Below, one piece after another: positions 25,512 to 34,205 of a stretch of DNA of 64,000 nt. A program made the position numbers and the translations under genes. The notes under the pieces are model-generated. The model saw nothing but the letters and a program-made list of their open reading frames with translations, made no database searches and was not told where the DNA came from. Origin of the DNA: QHXW01 sp963847515 (GTDB lineage Bacteria > Acidobacteriota > Terriglobia > Bryobacterales > Bryobacteraceae); the NCBI GenBank assembly GCA_963847515.1, contig CAWKAA010000007.1:620001-684000 (forward strand). The letters are read 5' to 3'. Numbering within the stretch: the stretch's first letter is position 1; each line of letters begins with the position of its first letter.

Positions 25512-27040
25512 TGTCGTTAACAAGTCAAGTTGTCCGGTTTTAATAATTAGTGATCTGTCCGCTTTGTGAAACAAAGCGATGCGGCCTTTAGGCCGCCGCC
25601 TTGTGGGTTTTTGGTTTGGCCTTTGCTTTGGTTTTGCTCAAAACAGAAGCCGTGGTCGGCGCGGTGGGAAAGTGGGAATCTCGCGGTTCGGGCGAGATTT
25701 CCAAGGGAGTGTGGGAGCCGGTGGAAACCTGCTTTTGGTTTTCGCCGGCTTCCATGCTCCCGCCTTTTCCACCGCGCTCTTTGGGTTGTCTCGCTGATCA
25801 GCTTTTCGCCCGTGCTGCTATAGCGCCCCACCACATGAGGGCCGTAGCGGATCGAGACGGTTCCATCCAGGTGTTCGTGGATCGTTACCGTGCTTCCCGC
25901 CAAGCTGTTGCGGAATCGTGTTTTGTCGATCTGCCACCACCGGTCCTTGATGGCCACCGTGTTGTCCTTTTCCACCACCCGCTCCGTCTGTACGGTGAAA
26001 ATCCAGTTCAGGTCGCTCCGGCTGGTCCGCCGAAACGCCGTGCCTTTTTCCGCCGCCGGCACGCTGAACTTGCCGTTGAACTCCCCGATGTACCGCTCCC
26101 GCAGAAAGGCATTGGCGCCCTCCGCGGTGGTAATCCCCGCCAGTCGCAGTTCCTGCGGCAAGCGCCCTTGCCAAGTCCCAAAACTGCGCTCCGACCGGCC
26201 CCGCGCCTGCGGCGAATAGGCCGCAATCATCTGCACCCCCAGTTCCTTCATCGCCCGCCCAACCTGCGTCAGGCGGTGCTTATCCACCTTCTCCCCCGCC
26301 TTCACCGTGACGAAAAAGTGACTCCCCCGGTCGCTGTACAAGGCGCAGAATAAGCCCTGCTTCTCGATCACCTCGCGCAAGCCGGCCATCACCGTCCGCG
26401 TCGATTCCTCCTCCACCAACTGCGCATAGTAGATCTCGCTGGTGGCGTCGTCCAGGATCACGATCAGGTCATACCAGCGGTCGTCGTTCAGCCAGCGATG
26501 CTTGCTGCCGTCAATGTGCAGCAGCATCCCAGGCAACGGCCGCCGCGGCCGCCTCCGCCGGTGCGGCCCCCGCTTGTGCCGCTTGGCCACCAGGCCGGCT
26601 CCTTGCAGCGCTTTCTGCACCCAGGTGTAGCTCAACTCCATGCCGTGCTCGTCCCGCAGCTTTTCGTGGAAGTGCCGGATGTTCAGGTCGTAGTATGTTT
26701 CCTTGTAGAGCCCGAGCACCTTCTCTACCGTCGCCAGCGGAATGCGCTGCGCGCTCGGTTTCCCCTTGCGCCGATCCGCCAGCCCGGCATAGCCGTCCTT
26801 CTCCAGCCGCTCCCGCCACCGGCGCATCGTCCGATCCGTCACGCCGATGATCTCGGCCGCCGCCCACCAGGTGATCTTCTTCGCCATCGCCTTCAACAGC
26901 ACGTCTTGAACTTTCATCATCCGCTCCATCTCGGCGGCCGAGTACTGCTGGGTTTCGTCCACCACCCAGCATCACCCGCCGCCGCGCCAAGCGGACAGAT
27001 CACGTGTGAATTGGACCGGACAAATCACATACTAACGACA
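25512..27040 (-). mobile_element. Complete IS1202/ISNCY-type insertion sequence
   Basis: 1529 bp with terminal inverted repeats of about 52 bp: both ends start TGTCGTTA and share TTGTCCGGT and GTGATCTGTCCGCTT. The element is flanked by a perfect 17-bp direct repeat, ATTGCGGCGAATTGCCC (25495-25511 and 27041-27057). Long target duplications of about 15-18 bp are described for part of the IS1202 (formerly ISNCY) family, which fits the transposase. It interrupts the promoter region of the first kinase gene. Confidence 0.85.
25547..26965 (-). CDS. ISNCY/IS1202-family transposase
   Basis: 472 aa from ATG 26965; a later ATG would also fit. An N-terminal helix-turn-helix (AAAEIIGVTDRTMRRWRERL) is followed by a DDE catalytic core: Asp in LHIDGSKH, Asp in LYSDRGSHF and Glu in GRSERSFGTWQGRLPQEL. 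The last 60 residues are Arg/Lys/Gln-rich and run through the mosaic hairpin repeat, so the C-terminus may be longer than in relatives. It would cut and join the element ends. No frameshift is seen, so the element may be active. Confidence 0.88.
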   Translation of the reverse strand: MVDETQQYSAAEMERMMKVQDVLLKAMAKKITWWAAAEIIGVTDRTMRRWRERLEKDGYAGLADRRKGKPSAQRIPLATVEKVLGLYKETYYDLNIRHFHEKLRDEHGMELSYTWVQKALQGAGLVAKRHKRGPHRRRRPRRPLPGMLLHIDGSKHRWLNDDRWYDLIVILDDATSEIYYAQLVEEESTRTVMAGLREVIEKQGLFCALYSDRGSHFFVTVKAGEKVDKHRLTQVGRAMKELGVQMIAAYSPQARGRSERSFGTWQGRLPQELRLAGITTAEGANAFLRERYIGEFNGKFSVPAAEKGTAFRRTSRSDLNWIFTVQTERVVEKDNTVAIKDRWWQIDKTRFRNSLAGSTVTIHEHLDGTVSIRYGPHVVGRYSSTGEKLISETTQRARWKRREHGSRRKPKAGFHRLPHSLGNLARTARFPLSHRADHGFCFEQNQSKGQTKNPQGGGLKAASLCFTKRTDH

Positions 27041-27057
27041 ATTGCGGCGAATTGCCC

Positions 27058-27299
27058 TGGACAATCGGGGACAGCAGCGTTAGCATGACCCCACGGCTAC
27101 GCCGCCCTGGGAGCACATTTGATCATGACCCCCGAGCGCTTTCAGCAGATCCGGAACCTATTTGAACAAACTCTGGAACGACCGCCAGAACAGCGCACCG
27201 CTTTCTTAGAACAAGCCTGCGCGGAAGATCGTGAACTGCGGGCGGAAGTGCAACGCATGCTGATCGCCGATGCTCAACTGGAGAGTCCCATCGATCTCC
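27058..27299 (+). repeat. Inverted duplicate of kinase leader and first 58 codons
   Basis: Nearly identical, with a handful of mostly silent differences, to the complement of 35501-35741. It covers the ribosome site, ATG 27125 and the N-terminal coding region of the first kinase. Confidence 0.85.
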
Positions 27300-30118
27300 C
27301 CGCCGCCGCTGTCTGGCCAATGATTGCACCTGATGTCTCCAATCTGGAAGGGCGTCGCCCGGGCATTACTGAGTCCATGGAGCCGGCTGAAACCGCCGGA
27401 ACGGTGATTGACCGCTATCACCTGCTACAGAAAATCGGCGAAGGCGGCATGGGCGAGGTGTGGCTGGCGGAGCAAAAGGAACCTGTACGCCGCCGCGTGG
27501 CTCTCAAGCTGGTCAAAGCCGGGATGAACACCCGCGAAGTGACCGCACGCTTCGAGTCTGAGCGCCAGGCTTTGGCCCTAATGGATCACCCGGTCGTCGC
27601 CAAAGTGTTCGACGCCGGCTCCACGCCCCAGGGTACACCGTACTTCGTTATGGAGTACGTCGCCGGTGTTCCGATCACGACCTACTGCGACAATCACAGG
27701 CTCAGTACCCGCGAACGGTTGGAACTGTTCCTGCACGTTTGCGAAGGCGTCCAGCACGCCCATCAGAAAGCCATCATCCACCGGGATCTGAAACCCTCTA
27801 ACATCCTGGTCATGGAGGTGGATGGGCGGGCTGCGCCTAGGATTATCGATTTCGGAATCGCCAAGGCGCTGACCCAGAAGCTGACCGCAGATACGATGTT
27901 CACGCGCGTGGGGGCGCTGCTCGGAACCCCAGAATACATGAGCCCGGAGCAGGCGCTTTCCTCGGGTGAGGACATCGACACGCGCACCGATGTCTACTCG
28001 CTCGGTGTCATTTTCTATGAGTTGCTGGCGGGAGTGCCGCCGCTCGAGCTGCGAAAAATCGCATTAGAGGAATTCCTGCGCCGGTTGCGCGAGGAAGAAC
28101 CGCCCAAGCCGAGCACCAAGATCCGCACTCAGGACCCTGCCACGTCGACGGACGTGGCTCGGAAGCACCAGACCGAGCCGCTGGCGCTGGTGAAACAGAT
28201 TCGCGGCGACCTGGACTCGATCGCTCTGAAGGCCCTCGAAAAGGACCGGTCGCGCCGCTACGGTTCGCCCTCCGATTTCGCCGCCGATATAGCTCGGCAC
28301 CTGAAGAACGAAGCGGTGCTGGCAGTGCCGGCTTCCGCTGCTTACCGCGCCCGCAAGTTCGCGCGCCGTCACCGCGCGGCCCTGTTCACCATTGGTGCTT
28401 TCGTGCTGGTGCTGATCGCGGCAGCGGGTATTAGCATCCGGCAGAGCGTACGCGCTAATAGCGAAGCGGCCGTAGCCAAGGCGGTCAACGATTTCCTGCA
28501 GAACGATCTGCTGGCTCAGGCCAGCGCCGCCACTCAGTCGGGTCCGACGGCCAAACCCGATCCGGACCTGAAAGTGCGAACGGCCTTAGACCGGGCGGCC
28601 GTCCGGATCACGGGAAAGTTCGACCGGCAGCCGGAGGTGGAGGCTGCGATTCGGGACACCATCGGGCGGACGTACAACGAGCTTGGGCTGTACCCGGAGG
28701 CACGGACGCAATTGGAACGGGCGCTGGAGTTGCACCGACGGGTGTTAGGCGCAAAGAATCCGAACACCCTCAAAACCATCGGCCGCCTTGGATATACTGC
28801 TTATCTTCAAGGGAAGTATCCTGAGGCTGAGTCGCTGTGCAGGCAAGCCCTGGAGGCCCAGCGCCGCGTGCTGGGTCCCGAGCACCCCGACACGCTGACC
28901 TCCATGGAGAATTTGGCGAACGTCTATACCGACCAGGGCAAATACGCACAGGCCGGGGCGCTGCTCAGCCGGACCCTAGAGATCCGGCGCCGCGTGTTGG
29001 GTCCCGAGCATCCCGCCACACTGAGTTCAATAAACAATCTGGCGGTCACCTACGAGTCGCAGGGCAAGTACGAGCAGGCTGAGGGTCTCTATAGCCAGAA
29101 CCTAGAGATCGAGCGCCGCGTGTTGGGCCCCGAGCATCCCAACACGCTGATTTCCATGAACAATCTGGCGAACGTCTACCTCGAGCAGGGCAACTACCCA
29201 CAGGCTGAGGCGCTCCACGGTCAAGTCCTGGAGATCGAGCGCCGCGTGTTGGGCCCCGAGCATCCCGGGACGCTGGGTTCGATGAACAATCTGGCGACCG
29301 TCTACTACGTGCAGGGCAAGTACGAACAGGCCGGGGCGCTCTACGGCCAGACTCTCGAGATCCAGCGCCGCGACTTAGGTCCCGAGCACCCCAACACGCT
29401 CCGATCCATGACCAATCTGGCGAGCGTTCGCCTCGACCGGGGCAAGTATGCTGAGGCTCAGGCGCTGTGCAGGCAAGCCCTGGAGGCCCAGCGTCGCGTG
29501 CTGGGGCCCGAGCATCCCGAGACGCTGGGCTCCATGGACAACCTGGCGAATAGCTACTTGGCCCAGGGCAAGTACGCGCGGGCCGAGGCGCTGTACAGTG
29601 AAACGCTAACGATCAGCCGCCCTGCGCTGGGTCCCGAGAACCCTGTCACCCTTACCATCCTCTCGGACTTTGCATCCATGTACCAACGACAAGGCAGATA
29701 CGCCTTAGCGGAGGCTCATGCCGTACAGGACCTGGCGGGGCGGCGGCACGCCTTGGGATCGGAACATCCGGACACGATGGCATCGGCGGCCGATCTGGCA
29801 CTGGCCTACCTCTCGCAGGGAAAGTTCGCCCAGAGCGAGCCGCTCGCGCGCGAGGCCCTGGAGTTCGATCGCAACAAGCAGCCGGATGACTGGCAACGAT
29901 TCCGCGCCGAGAGCCTGCTGGGCGCCAGCATGGCTGGGCAGAAGAAATACGCCGAAGCCGAACCGCTGCTCCTCGAAGGCTATCGAGGGATGGTGGCACG
30001 AAAAGACCGCATAAGAGTCCCGGACTGGTACCATCTGGACCGTGCCCGCGAATGGGTTTTCCAACTTTATGAAGCGTGGGGCAAGCCGGCGAAAGCCGCC
30101 GAGTGGAGGAAAAAGTGA
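27125..30118 (+). CDS. Membrane Ser/Thr protein kinase with TPR sensor domain
   Basis: About 997 aa from ATG 27125. After a 60-residue N-terminal segment shared with the kinase at 34182-35675 come the Gly loop GEGGMGEV (105-112), Lys128, catalytic HRDLKPSN (Asp221), DFG (242-244) and an APE-like SPEQ. A membrane helix (IGAFVLVLIAAAGISI) follows near residue 420, and the outside half is nine or ten TPR repeats with the LGPEHPxTLxSMNNLA pattern. It should autophosphorylate and phosphorylate unknown targets in response to protein binding by the TPRs. Its promoter has been pushed 1.5 kb away by an IS. Confidence 0.92.
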   Translation: MTPERFQQIRNLFEQTLERPPEQRTAFLEQACAEDRELRAEVQRMLIADAQLESPIDLPAAAVWPMIAPDVSNLEGRRPGITESMEPAETAGTVIDRYHLLQKIGEGGMGEVWLAEQKEPVRRRVALKLVKAGMNTREVTARFESERQALALMDHPVVAKVFDAGSTPQGTPYFVMEYVAGVPITTYCDNHRLSTRERLELFLHVCEGVQHAHQKAIIHRDLKPSNILVMEVDGRAAPRIIDFGIAKALTQKLTADTMFTRVGALLGTPEYMSPEQALSSGEDIDTRTDVYSLGVIFYELLAGVPPLELRKIALEEFLRRLREEEPPKPSTKIRTQDPATSTDVARKHQTEPLALVKQIRGDLDSIALKALEKDRSRRYGSPSDFAADIARHLKNEAVLAVPASAAYRARKFARRHRAALFTIGAFVLVLIAAAGISIRQSVRANSEAAVAKAVNDFLQNDLLAQASAATQSGPTAKPDPDLKVRTALDRAAVRITGKFDRQPEVEAAIRDTIGRTYNELGLYPEARTQLERALELHRRVLGAKNPNTLKTIGRLGYTAYLQGKYPEAESLCRQALEAQRRVLGPEHPDTLTSMENLANVYTDQGKYAQAGALLSRTLEIRRRVLGPEHPATLSSINNLAVTYESQGKYEQAEGLYSQNLEIERRVLGPEHPNTLISMNNLANVYLEQGNYPQAEALHGQVLEIERRVLGPEHPGTLGSMNNLATVYYVQGKYEQAGALYGQTLEIQRRDLGPEHPNTLRSMTNLASVRLDRGKYAEAQALCRQALEAQRRVLGPEHPETLGSMDNLANSYLAQGKYARAEALYSETLTISRPALGPENPVTLTILSDFASMYQRQGRYALAEAHAVQDLAGRRHALGSEHPDTMASAADLALAYLSQGKFAQSEPLAREALEFDRNKQPDDWQRFRAESLLGASMAGQKKYAEAEPLLLEGYRGMVARKDRIRVPDWYHLDRAREWVFQLYEAWGKPAKAAEWRKK

Positions 30119-30533
30119 CTTCCACGAAGCGCAGTTCGAAACTTTCGCTCTGAGTTCTGCCCCGTGTCTGACACTGACGATTGGCAGGTTCAGCCGGTAG
30201 TCTCCTCCGGTCGAGTTGTCGCGGAGATCCACCTGAAAGCAAACCCGGTAATCGTGTTGCGAACAACGGAGGAGAACGGAGGTTCTTGGAGGTTTCGCAA
30301 GGCGTTTACGAGGTTGTAGTGCTCATGCGCCATGAACGGACTTTCGTCGGAGTTTGCTGTGACCACTTTCTCCGAACCTGCCCCGAGCTGTTTCTAAACT
30401 TGGCGACTTCGGACAGAGGCGGCGGCTTAGCCTAGTGCCCCGTCTCTCGCGGGCGGGCGCCCTTGTTGAGCCAAATGTCGATGGTGCTGGAGATGACGTA
30501 CTCGACCAGTTTTGTGACCGTGCGTTCTGAGAT
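30119..30533. other. Intergenic, no complete gene
   Basis: Lies between convergent genes. A minus-strand shard near 30430-30533 reads SERTVTKLVEYVISS, suggesting the end of a lost gene, but it is too short to classify. Confidence 0.4.
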
Positions 30534-33035
30534 CTATCTGCTGGCCCGCTCGACCGCTGATCTCGCCTCTTGAACGAGAGCGCCCAGTTCAGGCCCTACT
30601 TCCCATGGCAATGGCATAAGTGACTCCAACTCCGCTAGTTTTGAGCGTGCCTTGCTGTTTTCCGCAAGTCCGTTGTGCGCAAGAGCCTGAAATGCAAGGT
30701 TGCTAATGTTCGGTCGCCCGCGCAGTTCAGCGGCCTGCAGCAGGGAGGCGAGGGCATCGCCATAAGCGCCGAGCCGGTAGTGAGCAGCCCCCTGAGCATT
30801 AAATGCCTCCCAATTCCATGGCGCGAGTTCGCAGGCCACTCGGGCGTGCCGCAATGCTAACTCGCAGGCATCACGCCGAGCACCCCCGGCCTTTACGATC
30901 TGCCAACTCGCTCGGATATGGCCCACCGGATCACGTTCTCCCTGCTGCTGAACCAGCAGCAAAGCCGGCCCTCGAATGGACTTATCCACACTCGGAGAAC
31001 TTCGCAGCTCTTCGATAACGTCCGTAGCGAAGTTGAGCTTCTGATATAGGGACTGTACTAGACTCTCGACCTCGGAATTGTATGCAGACCGCGTATCCCA
31101 GATCTTTATAATCCCATCCTTAGAGGCAGACGCGAGGCGGGTTCCGTCCGCAGTCAGTGCAATGCTCCGAATCTGCTGATCATGGGCGGTCAAAGACAAC
31201 AGTGGTGCACCCGTGCGTGCATCCCAAATGTGCACCAGATTGCCCCATGCAGCAAAGAGGCGGCGCCCGTTCGGGTGGAACATAGCCAATCCAGAGACGC
31301 CGATGCCAAACGGCCAATCGGCGGGTCTTAAGTGCACGTTAGGTCCCTTCAGAAGAACCAGTTGCTTGCCTGAGTTGGCATCCCAGATCGCCCACGACTG
31401 AGTCGAGCCTTCGAGAAAGGCAATCCGGGTACCATCTCGGTTACAGACTACGTCAAACCCCACCATGCCCTCGGATAAGTCGGACTGGGGCGCGGTACTG
31501 GCAATCAGTTTGCCTGACTCAGAATCATATACTCTCATTGGAGCGTGCGAAAGGTCACGCGAATCCTCACGTCGCCAATAACCGTGTGTCGCGATGCGGC
31601 GGCCATCCTGGCTGTAGGCTAGCGTGGTCAAAGGGTCGGCGAGTACGACTTTAGCCGATGGCTTACCGGTGCCGATATCCCAGAACCGTACCTCGTTGTT
31701 TTCCAACACGGCCAAACGACGTCCGTCTGGACTAAACACCATCCCCGTAACATAGTTGTCAAACTCTATGAATTTCAGAGCTCGGCCCGAGATTACATCC
31801 CAGATAGAAATTCTATTGCCGGTTACGGGAGCAGAAGCGAAATGAATGCTATCAGGACTGAAGGCGATCATGCTGATAAAATTACCGTCGGTTTTCACGG
31901 TCCACAACGACTTGCCCGATGAGGCCTCCCACACCCGGATAACACTGTCCTCAGACGAGACCAGAAACCGGCCGTTTGGACTCATGGCAATGGAACCATT
32001 GGCGCTGGCGCGGCCGACAAGAGTCCTCGCGCCACAAGATGACGACGGGTCCCACACTCGTATCCTTGGCCCCGCGGCGGTCAGAATGTAGCCGCTCGGA
32101 TGGAATGCGATACCCTGCACCGGAAACTCGTTGCCCCCCAGGGTCGTGGCTCTGCCGGAACGCGCATCACGGATCTGGACCAAACCCTCCGCCGTTCCGG
32201 TCAGGATGCTGCTACCGTCCGGTGTGTAGGCGATACTGCCGATCGACGAATCGAAATCGTCCAACGCGAGTAACGGCCGTCCGGATATGGCATCCCAGAG
32301 ACGCATCGACCTTCCATATGCCGCGGCCAGTTGTTCGCCATCGGGGCTGAAAGCGATTACACCGTCCATTTCTGGTTGATAACAGGGGTAGACAAATGTG
32401 GGTCCTACTTCGTGCAGCGTTTCGTCCCACAGCCGGACAGTTCCAACCGATCGCGACCAATCTCCACGGAATCTGTTGGCAAAGGCCGCGGCAACCCTTT
32501 TTCCATCGCGGCTGAACGCTACCGCGACCACCATAGTGCTACCTGGGATCGGGCCGGAAAGGATTCTTCCGGTTCCCGCATCCCAGAGCAATAAATTTCC
32601 GCCGGTGTCTCCGGTGACGAGCCGCGCTCCGTCCGAAGAGAATGCCGCGGCGTTGACTGGGTACTTGTGGCCTTCAAGTGTTGCGATAAGGCGGTGCGAG
32701 AATGGATCGAAGATACGTAGCGTTTGATCCGTCTCATCAACGCCTGTCGTGTAGGTTTTTGAAAGAATCCGTTCAGCATGGGGCCCAACGGCCATAATCG
32801 ACCCGAAACCACTCCATCGTCCAGTAGGAAGAAAGGTTGTAGCGTCCCAGCTATAAAGAGTGTGTTGCGTGCTGGAAAAGATCTTGTTGCCGTCGGCGCT
32901 GAATGCGAAGGAGACCGGGAAGCTTTCGTGGTCAGAATCTCCGAGTGTGTACAGGGTGGCGATACTGGACTCAGACTTCAGAATGTAATAACTCAGACTT
33001 GATCTGACATAGTTGGTTAGATCAAGCAGCCGCAT
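30534..33035 (-). CDS. WD40-TPR half of a kinase gene split by IS481
   Basis: 833 codons. At least a dozen WD40 blades (FSxDGxRLA...WD patterns) form one or two beta-propellers, followed by a short TPR-like C-terminus (NAQGAAHYRLGAYGDALASL). The first 17 codons come from the IS end, including the ATG, so no native start exists. Reading backwards through the IS and one 8-bp duplication joins this frame in phase with the kinase at 34182-35675, giving an original protein of about 1303 aa. Alone it would lack the kinase domain and membrane anchor; expression would depend on the IS. Confidence 0.85.
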   Translation of the reverse strand: MRLLDLTNYVRSSLSYYILKSESSIATLYTLGDSDHESFPVSFAFSADGNKIFSSTQHTLYSWDATTFLPTGRWSGFGSIMAVGPHAERILSKTYTTGVDETDQTLRIFDPFSHRLIATLEGHKYPVNAAAFSSDGARLVTGDTGGNLLLWDAGTGRILSGPIPGSTMVVAVAFSRDGKRVAAAFANRFRGDWSRSVGTVRLWDETLHEVGPTFVYPCYQPEMDGVIAFSPDGEQLAAAYGRSMRLWDAISGRPLLALDDFDSSIGSIAYTPDGSSILTGTAEGLVQIRDARSGRATTLGGNEFPVQGIAFHPSGYILTAAGPRIRVWDPSSSCGARTLVGRASANGSIAMSPNGRFLVSSEDSVIRVWEASSGKSLWTVKTDGNFISMIAFSPDSIHFASAPVTGNRISIWDVISGRALKFIEFDNYVTGMVFSPDGRRLAVLENNEVRFWDIGTGKPSAKVVLADPLTTLAYSQDGRRIATHGYWRREDSRDLSHAPMRVYDSESGKLIASTAPQSDLSEGMVGFDVVCNRDGTRIAFLEGSTQSWAIWDANSGKQLVLLKGPNVHLRPADWPFGIGVSGLAMFHPNGRRLFAAWGNLVHIWDARTGAPLLSLTAHDQQIRSIALTADGTRLASASKDGIIKIWDTRSAYNSEVESLVQSLYQKLNFATDVIEELRSSPSVDKSIRGPALLLVQQQGERDPVGHIRASWQIVKAGGARRDACELALRHARVACELAPWNWEAFNAQGAAHYRLGAYGDALASLLQAAELRGRPNISNLAFQALAHNGLAENSKARSKLAELESLMPLPWEVGPELGALVQEARSAVERASR

Positions 33036-34205
33036 CAGCGGCCGCGCCTCCGCCTACGCTCCGCTGCGCAGGGCTCCGCTCCGGCTCCGGCGCTACGTTC
33101 TGGAACGAGTCGAGCATTTTCTCTTGCGCCAAGTGTGCCGAGTCCGAGAAAGTCTGCATCGGGGTCTTGCCATAACAGTACTTTCCAGAATGTGTTCGTG
33201 TCAGATTGTACTCCCGCAGCCAGTCATCCAGATCCGCCTGTAATTCGTCGAGGCGCTGATAGAGCTTCTTGCGAAAGGCGGTGGCATAAAACTCTTCCTG
33301 GATGGTGCGATGGAAGCGCTCGCAGATACCGTTGGTCTGCGGATGCCGGGCCTTGGTGCGGCTGTGGTCGATATTCTCGACCGCCAGGTACAACTGGTAT
33401 TCGTGATGCTCGCGCTGCCCACAGTATTCTGTACCGCGATCGGTGAGCACGCGCAGCAGCGGAACTTTCTGCTCCTCGAAGAACGGCAGCACGCGGTCGT
33501 TAAGCATGTCGGCGGCCACCAGAGCATTTTTGCGGTCGTAGAGCTTGGCGAAAGCGACCTTGGTGTACGTGTCGAGGAACGTCTGCTGATAGATCCGGCC
33601 CACGCTCTTGATCGTGCCCACGTAATAGGTATCCTGGGCTCCTAGGTAGCCGGGATGCGCGGTTTCGATCTCGCCGTGCGCTTCCTTTTCCTCGCGCGCC
33701 CGCTCCATGGCGCGGAGTTGCTCCTCGGTGAGAACGATGTGTTCCTGGGCGGCCTTGGCCTCGAGCGCCTTCAGCCGCTTACGAAACGTTTCCAGATCAT
33801 GCCGGAGCCAGACGCTGCGAACGCCCGTGGGAGAAACGAATAGGCCACGCTTGGTCAGTTCGTTCGCCACACGCACCTGGCCCAAAGCCGGCTTCTCCAA
33901 GGCCATCTCCATAATGGCCTTTTCAACGTGATCCTCGACCCGATTCTTCGGACAAGGCTTGCGTCGGCTGATCTCGCGCAACGCCAGCTCGCCGCCCTTG
34001 TCGTACAGTTCTTTGAAACGGTAGAAACTATCTCTGGAATAACCCATCACCTTGCAGGCTTCCGAGACGCTGCCCAGCATCTCGCTGAGCTTCAACAGCC
34101 CTACTTTGTTCTTGATGATCTTCTGTTCGGTGTTCATCGCTGACACTCTCCTGACCGCGCTTCCGCGCAGTCTATCAAATGTCAGATCAAGTTGAGATTA
34201 GTACA
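32984..34205 (-). mobile_element. Complete IS481-family insertion sequence
   Basis: 1222 bp with 27-bp terminal inverted repeats starting TGTA and sharing ACTTGATCTGACAT. It is flanked by an 8-bp direct repeat CTTCAGAA (32976-32983 and 34206-34213). The single transposase gene is intact. It is inserted between the kinase and WD40 parts of one gene. Confidence 0.88.
33022..34137 (-). CDS. IS481-family transposase
   Basis: About 371 aa from ATG 34137 with an AGGAGAG site ten bases upstream. The N-terminal HTH (SVSEACKVMGYSRDSFYRFK) and the DDE core are present: Asp around VGTIKSVGRIYQQTFLD, Asp in LTDRGTEYCG and Glu in NGICERFHRTIQEEF. The Ala-rich C-terminus overlaps the false start of the WD40 frame. 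It looks functional. Confidence 0.9.
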   Translation of the reverse strand: MNTEQKIIKNKVGLLKLSEMLGSVSEACKVMGYSRDSFYRFKELYDKGGELALREISRRKPCPKNRVEDHVEKAIMEMALEKPALGQVRVANELTKRGLFVSPTGVRSVWLRHDLETFRKRLKALEAKAAQEHIVLTEEQLRAMERAREEKEAHGEIETAHPGYLGAQDTYYVGTIKSVGRIYQQTFLDTYTKVAFAKLYDRKNALVAADMLNDRVLPFFEEQKVPLLRVLTDRGTEYCGQREHHEYQLYLAVENIDHSRTKARHPQTNGICERFHRTIQEEFYATAFRKKLYQRLDELQADLDDWLREYNLTRTHSGKYCYGKTPMQTFSDSAHLAQEKMLDSFQNVAPEPERSPAQRSVGGGAAADAAA

